Assembly (NCBI GenBank): GCA_905221605.1 | Contig: CAJNDS010000710.1 | Coordinates: 1-64,000 of the forward strand | Direction of reading: 5' to 3' | Length of the DNA stretch: 64,000 bases | From: Symbiodinium natans | Taxonomy: Eukaryota; Sar; Dinophyceae; Suessiales; Symbiodiniaceae | Translations under genes and position numbers: made by a program | Shown: positions 34,301-42,269 of the stretch, one piece after another | How the letters are laid out: each line of letters opens with the position of its first letter | Position numbering within the stretch: position 1 is the first letter of the stretch | The notes under the pieces: model-generated | The model's input: the letters and a program-made list of their open reading frames with translations, nothing else | What the model was told of the DNA's origin: nothing | Database searches by the model: none

Positions 34301-37300
34301 TCAGGCCCTGGCTGCCCATCTGATCCCCTACCCCAGCATTTCAGGGATTCGTCCTGGAGAATGCAGCAGGTGTGATACCAACCACTGGCGACACGGAGGG
34401 CGATCATGCCGGTGCCCAGGTCAACGGCAAGAAGGCCTGGGCCTGGCTGGCCCATCGGTCCCCACTCTTTGATGGAGCCATCCGCCAGAACCTGAGCGCA
34501 GGGAACGGAAAGCCTCCAGCAAAAGACTTCCAACTGTACTTCGGCAGGGCCTTGAGTGGTTTCAGGGCTTTGCACGCGATGATGGGCATGCTGCTTCAGA
34601 GTGCCAACAATCAAACAATCCTGCCTGCCAAGCATGTAGACACGAGGTTTGTCGGCTACAGTATGATTAGGAAGCTCAGGCAGGCGGCCGCCGCACTTCT
34701 ATCCATTCCTGCAGAGATCTGGACTGCATCCACACCCAAGTCCAAGGGCGGCAAGAAGTCGCCCATCTGGCCAGGCTGATCGCCGACGGCGAATCCCTCG
34801 CCAATGCCCAGGCCGTAAGCTGCTAATCCCAACCCAACGCCCTGGCCAAAGCCCCAACACTTCACGGCGCCTGCATGGGACAAGGCGCAGGTGTGAGTAT
34901 TGCCAGCAGCAAGTTGGACAGCAACAAATCCCGTCCCCAGATCCACTGTTGGAAGCTCGTCTCCCATCTTCCTGCCCTCGCTCTCACCACGGTTCATCCT
35001 AAGCTTCCAGGACCCCAGGATCTTCCATGTTTCAACTGCAAACAACGCAGCTAGTTAGCCGCAAACCATGCACCCGCACAGCAGCGTCAGACAAAGCTTC
35101 GGCTCCCTGAGGCCCCCGCCAATCACCCAAGCCTAGGGCAGGGCCCCAGCCGAAGCACTTGACCACACCGCCATGAAGCAAGGCGCAGGTGTGCCAGGAA
35201 CCGCAGACAACCTGCTCGACCGTCGCATTTGTGCCCAAGTCAACGGGCGGGAGATTGGCACCCATCTCGTTCTCCTGATCTCCGATCACCGCCGTGTCCG
35301 CCGCATAGCCAGCAGTGGCACCTGCAGTGATGAGAACTGGCAGGCTGGAGCCCAGCTGTCCGTCCAAATTTTGGCCCCAGCACTTCAGCCCTCCACCCTC
35401 AAGCACGGCGCAGCTGTGACCTACTCCACAAGCGACCTGCACAGCTGCGGCTCCAAGGTCCACGGGGGGAAGGAAAACGCCCATCTGGCCCGGGTTACTG
35501 CCAACGTGTGCTTCGCTGCCATAGCCAAGTACACCAGCAAAACCTGCCCCCCAGCATTTGACTTGTCTTGCCGAGGCAAGCACGGCGCAGTTGTGCACTG
35601 AACCAGCGGCCAACGATGAGAGGAATGGTGCGGATGCGGTCGATGGTTGCCAAACGTGCACGTGATCCACAACCACAGAATCACTAAGCATGCCATCGAG
35701 ACCAACACATGCAAAGCGCAACATCTCGGTGCCAACTGGCAAAGTGACCTTGGCCTGGAGCCACACGTCACCCTGCGAGGTCTCTCGAGACCAGCGCTTC
35801 CACCAGGCTCCTCTACGCAGATACTGCAGCTGTAGGCCATCGATCCCGCTTCCCAGCATACGATATGCAAACTCCACGTACCAAACGCTAGTGGTCGAGG
35901 GGAAAGCCGGGCTTGTGATTGTAGCCTCCTGCAAGCGGTCTGTGCTTTAAAGAAAGATTCTCTGTGTCCTATAGTACTTGCATGGCATATAGCGGCATAG
36001 CCCGCGCCTTGTCCACGGCAAACTTAGGCAACACTTGCACGGACCAATCGCCCCGGAAGGCCGACTGATCAGACCGCTGCCAGTTGCCAACCCATCCGCA
36101 AAAGTCCGTCTCGAAGCTGCAGCCGGCGTCTGCCAGGCTGCCCACCGCGTTTGCTGCCAGCAGCCCGTCGATCCTCACGACGTCCTCAGCATTGGCCGTG
36201 CTTGCCAACAATCGCAAGCCAAGGCCACCTTCAGGGACCCCGATGATGGCTTGTTGCCAGGAATCTGTGCTGTTGGTGCGCCGAAAGATCCTCAGCCAAT
36301 CGCCCGCTGAGGTCTTGTACTGCACTTCCAGCGCGCAGCTCGAACCCTCCAACTGGTACCAGAAGAGGAACGGCTGCTCCTTGGTGGCATTGAACGCCGC
36401 ACTCTCCATGACAAAGCCTTCGGAATCGGAGCTGCTCCCGGCAGCCTCGAGCCAGCGGTTGCCTGTGTTTTCACCAAGGAGTGTGCTCTCATCGACTAGG
36501 CCACCGCTCTGCTGCCAGGTAGAGTTGCCTGGATCAAACCACAGGCACTCCGAAAAGAGCCGATTGAAGTCGAAGCTGCAAGAGAGCTCCCAAAACTCCA
36601 CAGTTGGGATGCCGAAGCCGATGGCGTCCATGGCCATGTCACCTCGAAAATGGTCATCTGTTATCCCTCCGAGCACCAACATTTCAACGTCGGCCGGCAG
36701 CGTGATCAAGACAGTGTTCCAGCCTCGTGGCTGCGCTCCACGTCGAGCCCAAAAGACTCTGAATGCGCCCCGCTGAAGACAAGATAGGTACAGAATGCCC
36801 ACATCTGAGCCGTACATGTGGTAAGAAAAGTGCACGTGCCTTGTTGTAGATGATACGGGAAGCACCGGGCTGATAAGCTCGAAGACCTGCATTACTTGAA
36901 CAAAGGGGCATGGACAACCTCTGATCCCAACACAGCCAAAACACCGTGGACAGACATGTTTGCCTTGCTTTCGTTGAACCACTACAATACCCAATCTGAT
37001 GCCGATATCCGACCTTGTTCGGGCTCGCGGAGGCCTCCGCGTAAACATACCAGCTGCCTTCGGCAGCCCCTGATGGCCCAGTAGATGCTGATTGAGTGGG
37101 GCCTGACCAACGACGCCACAAATTTCTCCCCTTGTGAGCCCACCCGCAAAAGTCCGTCTCGAAGCTGCAGCCGGCGTCTGCCAGGCTGCCCACCGCGTTT
37201 GCTGCCAGCAGCCCGTCGATCCTCACGACGTCCTGAGCACTGGCCGTGCTTGCCAACAATCGCAAGCCAAGGCCACCTTCAGGGACCCTGATGATGGCTT

Positions 37301-40300
37301 GTTGCCAGGAATCTGTGCTGTTGGTGCGCCGAAAGATCCTCAGCCAATCGCCCGCTGAGGTCTTGTACTGCACTTCCAGCGCGCAGCTCGAACCCTCCAA
37401 CTGGTACCAGAAGAGGAACGGCTGCTCCTTGGTGGCATTGAACGCCGCACTCTCCATGACAAAGCCTTCGGAATCGGAGCTGCTCCCGGCAGCCTCGAGC
37501 CACCCTGAATTTCGTGACCAGGATGCATTTCCTGCATTGAACCACAGACATGCGTCCTGCTCAAAGTCGCAAGTGATGCTCTCCGATCCCAGCACCGCCT
37601 GGGCACAGAGCTGCTTTCAGGGTATGGCTCAGGGTTTGGCGGGCACAACGATCATCTTAACGATTATTTACGGGAGCTTTTCGGCATGTTCATGATTTTG
37701 CAATTTGCACGCGGATGGTTCGTTCACTGGACGTGATTGCATGTTTTTCTCCGGCTAGCAGGAGCGGTCAAGGCATTAACGAACGTGGAGTCTGGGTTTG
37801 CGGTTCAGGGCTTACTGCTAGCACATGGTAGCACTCAAAACTCTCCTCTCAGTCTAATACACCCTTTCTGCTGAGCAATCGCCTGGCCTCTTCCAGGCAC
37901 ATCTTCCAGCCAGTGCTTGTTTGCGTCCTGTCCTTGGGTCAGGTTGCAAACTGAAAGGAAAAAAGAGGGTGGTGTACCCCCACCAGGCCCTTACCCTCGG
38001 TACCTCCTCGTGAAGCAAAACCGCAGCTGGACCCGCGACAAGGCGAACTGTAGTCCTCCGCCGAAGAATCCCGGAAAACGATTGAGCGCTCAAAACCGGC
38101 GGGGAATCCACCCGAAGAGGTCCAAAAACTGGATTCCCTGACTCGTTTTCGCCGAAGAATCCGGAAACGATTGGGACCGCTCCACAGTGTGCTGGTCGAT
38201 TGAAATGCATCTCTTGGTTTTTGCGGCAAGGATGGGTGTTTGGCAGCAAGCACATATACCAGCTCCAAACTGCGCTTAGCTTTTGCAGGCATTTTTTCGG
38301 GTTCTTGGCGGCAAAACTCGCAAAAGCGGAGACAATGCAGATGGCAGACGAGCAGACAAGATCGCAGAAGAGCACAGAAAAGAGCAGAGAAGACGAGATA
38401 AAGAGCAGAAGAAGAGCAGAAGAAGAGCAGAGGAAGAAGAAGAAGAAGAAGAAGCAGAAGCAGAAGCAGACCAAAAGAAACGCAGGGTAGCAGGTGGGAC
38501 TCGAACCCAGCACTTCCGATTTGTCCAGAGCCTTATCCCTTAGTAGCCTACAGCGAGGGACTCCCATGGAGCGCGTGCCGAGGCGGAGGGGGGACGGAGG
38601 CCAAAAAGCAGACCCCACGCCTGCTTTTGCACCACCCCCCCTACACTTTATATCATACTGTGGCATACTGTACGATGTGCTTTACTGTGCTGCTTCTACA
38701 GCATTATCTTGCTGATGCTGCTGCTGTTCCAAATGCGATTGGTCTTGTATGACTGCATGGTACGATTACGACTACTTTACTTTTGGGTCATCAGCGCCAA
38801 GAGGGGCTGGGGACCTTGGTGCTTTTCTGAATGCGGAGACAGGGTGGCGCAAGTCCACCCCTCATCAGAGAGATGGGTGAAGCCGGTGGGATGGGATTCC
38901 ATGATGTTCCTATATGTTCCTGGGGCTGTCAGCCACAAAAGCTGTCATGGAGGGGTGGTTTCTCTCAGGAGGCCGCGCCCTCCGACAAGCTCTGCATGCA
39001 CGGCACAGACCATGCTGAATCCGGTCGTCATACGGGTTCCCAATTGCAAGCTGTCCTTCCCAAGTGGGCGCTGGGGCCTTCGCGCAATTATAAGAACGCG
39101 GACATGCTCGATAGAGGCGTTGGAATAGGAGCTGCAGCATTAGCACGGCGGGCTGACTGAAAGTTTTCGACCAAGGTCTTCGCCATTTGGTGGAGGATCA
39201 CGTCGACACAACGCGAGAGTGCCGAATGGAGCACAGGGAAAAGAGGCATGGTCCAGGGTGATAGCAGCAATGTGTGGTGAAAGGGGCGCATGGACGGGAG
39301 GATAATGCTGGAGCTGAATTTGCCGTACGTGCCAACCATGGTGGCACATGAGCACGAGCAATGGATGAGACCAAGCGTCTTCATCGGCATACGTTGAAGC
39401 TTGCGCGCCAAACATGCGACAAAAATAAGTATTTGAATTGTCCCTGTAATGAAATACGGGCTGTCTTGACGCGGGAATCTCTGGGCACCGCGGGGATGCA
39501 GTGCTTAGAGGGTACAGTACTAGTAGGAGACAGGCGCTCCACATGGGATACTCTGAAGAATTGTCTGGGGATGGATACTCCCTGTTCGTAGGATACTCAG
39601 GCAATCAGGGGTACTTCGCCGCAGAATTCTCCGAAGAGAAGTGGGGTTCATCCAGGCCAGCAGAGGCGTACGTACGTCGATGGCCTTCCCAAACAAAAGA
39701 ACCGGAGACGGCACCTCTGCGGCATTCACTGCGGGATGGGCACTCCAAACTTTCGGTGGCACTCCAGAGACACTGGGCGGGATTCTCTGCGAGACTCTTT
39801 GCGGGGTGTGGCACTCGCGGATTCTCGCCAGGATTCTGTGCGGGATTCCCCGCGGGTTGGGACGCCAAGGGTTGGGAAGTCCTACCTGCTTCCTCGGCCT
39901 GTGCGCATATGGGATGTATATCAGCGTTTGTTGCATACATCGTCCTAACATAATGCGATGCAACTTTCCGTCGTTTTCATTGGGGCTGAAACAAATTCAG
40001 CTTTGGAGCATGAAGATTTTTTACTGCGTTCATTGTGTCCCCAAATGGACACCCAGTATATACGCACACCAATATTAAAAAGGAACCGTATGAAGATTGC
40101 TCCTGGAGAATATTTCCGAACGTCAAGTTCTGCAAACGAATGCAGCTGCGCATCTGAAGTCCAGGTAATCGTCCCTCGTGGTATGATTTTGTGGGGTCCT
40201 TCCACACCAGAGTACCGGATCCCGTTAATAACGAGAAAATCCCAATCCCACTCTGTGGAGAAGGAAACCACGCTGATGGCCATGAAACGTCTTGGATTAT

Positions 40301-42213
40301 GTGAGACCTGGATGATGCAGTGATCGTCATCGGGGTAGTTGGCTGGGTAATCGCTGCTGCTGATGCAATCCTCGCTTGCCGTGCAAGACCTTGGAAACCG
40401 ATTCAGGGGCTGGAGCAGGGGAACAGTTGGGCTTTGTGGCATTGTTGATGACATATTCTCTCTCTCTCCGGACTCTACGTGCGTAGTAGCGACGTAGCGC
40501 CGCTTGGACGAATTCCCGCGCTTAAGAACTTGCGTGTTTTGGGCCACGAGGGAGGCCACTGCCCAGGAACTGGCAAAGACTGGAAAGACTGCTGGAGGAG
40601 CAGTTGTCTAGGTTTAGGGGTCCCAGGGGCGGGGGGCGGGGGGGGGTTCCAACAGTGGGGTCTCCCATTTCCACAGTCAACACGGACTCCAGCTGTCTGG
40701 TCTGGGGTCTGGGCCCCTGCAGCACCGTCCAAGGTGCCTGCCACGCAAGCGCTTTGATAGTTGACAGCTTCTCAAACTGAAGGTTTCGCTTTACAATTGA
40801 CTGCTTTCCACCTGGTGAAAACAAACTCAGATCATCAATGTCTTCAACTCTTCCATGCGACTGGCCATGAGAACAACCTGGAGGCTACGAGGAGATTCTG
40901 TACCCGAAGGACAGCCAGATAGCAACCAGAATGACAGGGATGGTGATGACGATGGTGATGATGATGATGATGACGATGATGATGATGATAGTGATGATAG
41001 TGATGATGGTGATGATGGTGATGATGGTGATGATGGTGATGATGGTGATGATGCTGATGATGCTGATGATGGTGATGATGGTGATGATGGTGATGATGAT
41101 GATGGTGATGATGGTGATGATGGTGATGATGGTGATGAAGGTGATGATGGTGATGATGGTGATGACGGTGATGACGGTGATGATGGTGATGATGGTGATG
41201 ATGGTGATGATGGTGATGATGGTGATGATGGTGATGATGGTGATGATGGCGACAACGATGACGATTCAACTATAGGGTGACAGGGGGGGGCTGCTTGACG
41301 CGAACTCAATCTCGCGATGCCCAAATGAACCTTCCTTGGGGTGAAGAGCAATCCAAGGGCCCGGGTTCCAGTTTAGACCCGTATGCCCCACGCACCTCTC
41401 GAAGACAAACTTTCCAGCCAGCGTCTGTAGTACTTCCATCCTGCTGACGAGATCTCGACAACAATCCACTTCTCACTTGCATGTGGTTGTGCGGTCGGGA
41501 GTTGGGGCAAACCGTCAAGCCCACATGTTGGATCACATCGGAAACTGGGGTTCAGGGGGTGGTGAAGGCACAGGGCAACACATAGTTCAGAGCAACGTAT
41601 GCAGCTGAGCATCCGCATTCCACGTGATGCGCCCTTGTGGGAGAACTCCTTCTGGCCCTTCAGCACCAGCGTAGCTGACCCCGTTGACAATGAATACGTC
41701 ACTTCCCAGCTGCGTGGAAAACGAGACCACGTCCAACTGCCATACATTCCATGAGGCCACCTCGAAGGTACAACTATCGTTGTTGGGGTAGTCGCTCGGA
41801 TAGTTGCTGCTGGTGATGCAATCACCTTCGATTCCACAGGACCTCCAGCAGTTTCAACAGTTAAGCTGGACGTAAAGGTCCCTTTCTCGGGGCACGGTTC
41901 CTGGCGGTGCTCAATGAAGCCTTTGTCATGCAACGCTTGTCAACATTGCAGGGCTCAAGACCCGAGTTACCCCCAATGTACCGATCCCGCTCCCAGCCCG
42001 CACACCACCTCATCATCTACGATGGTTCAGAGGGTGTCCACAATTTAGCGCGTGCAAAACGGTCGTGTCACTTCACCTTTCTTGGCCGAAGATCGAGAGA
42101 ACCGGCGCCGCTCGCCGGCCGACGATAGGCGGCCGCACTGCACATTCACAACAGAGGCTTCGCGTAGCTGGTTTTGCCGTCATTGTGCACAGGCGCCATT
42201 CGCAACACATTTC

Positions 42214-42269
<56 letters not shown>

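Noticed and set aside
40844-41351. Poly-Asp, poly-Met/Val and poly-His frames.
   Set aside because: All frames of a GAT/GGT trinucleotide array stay open; no flanking domain or conserved frame.
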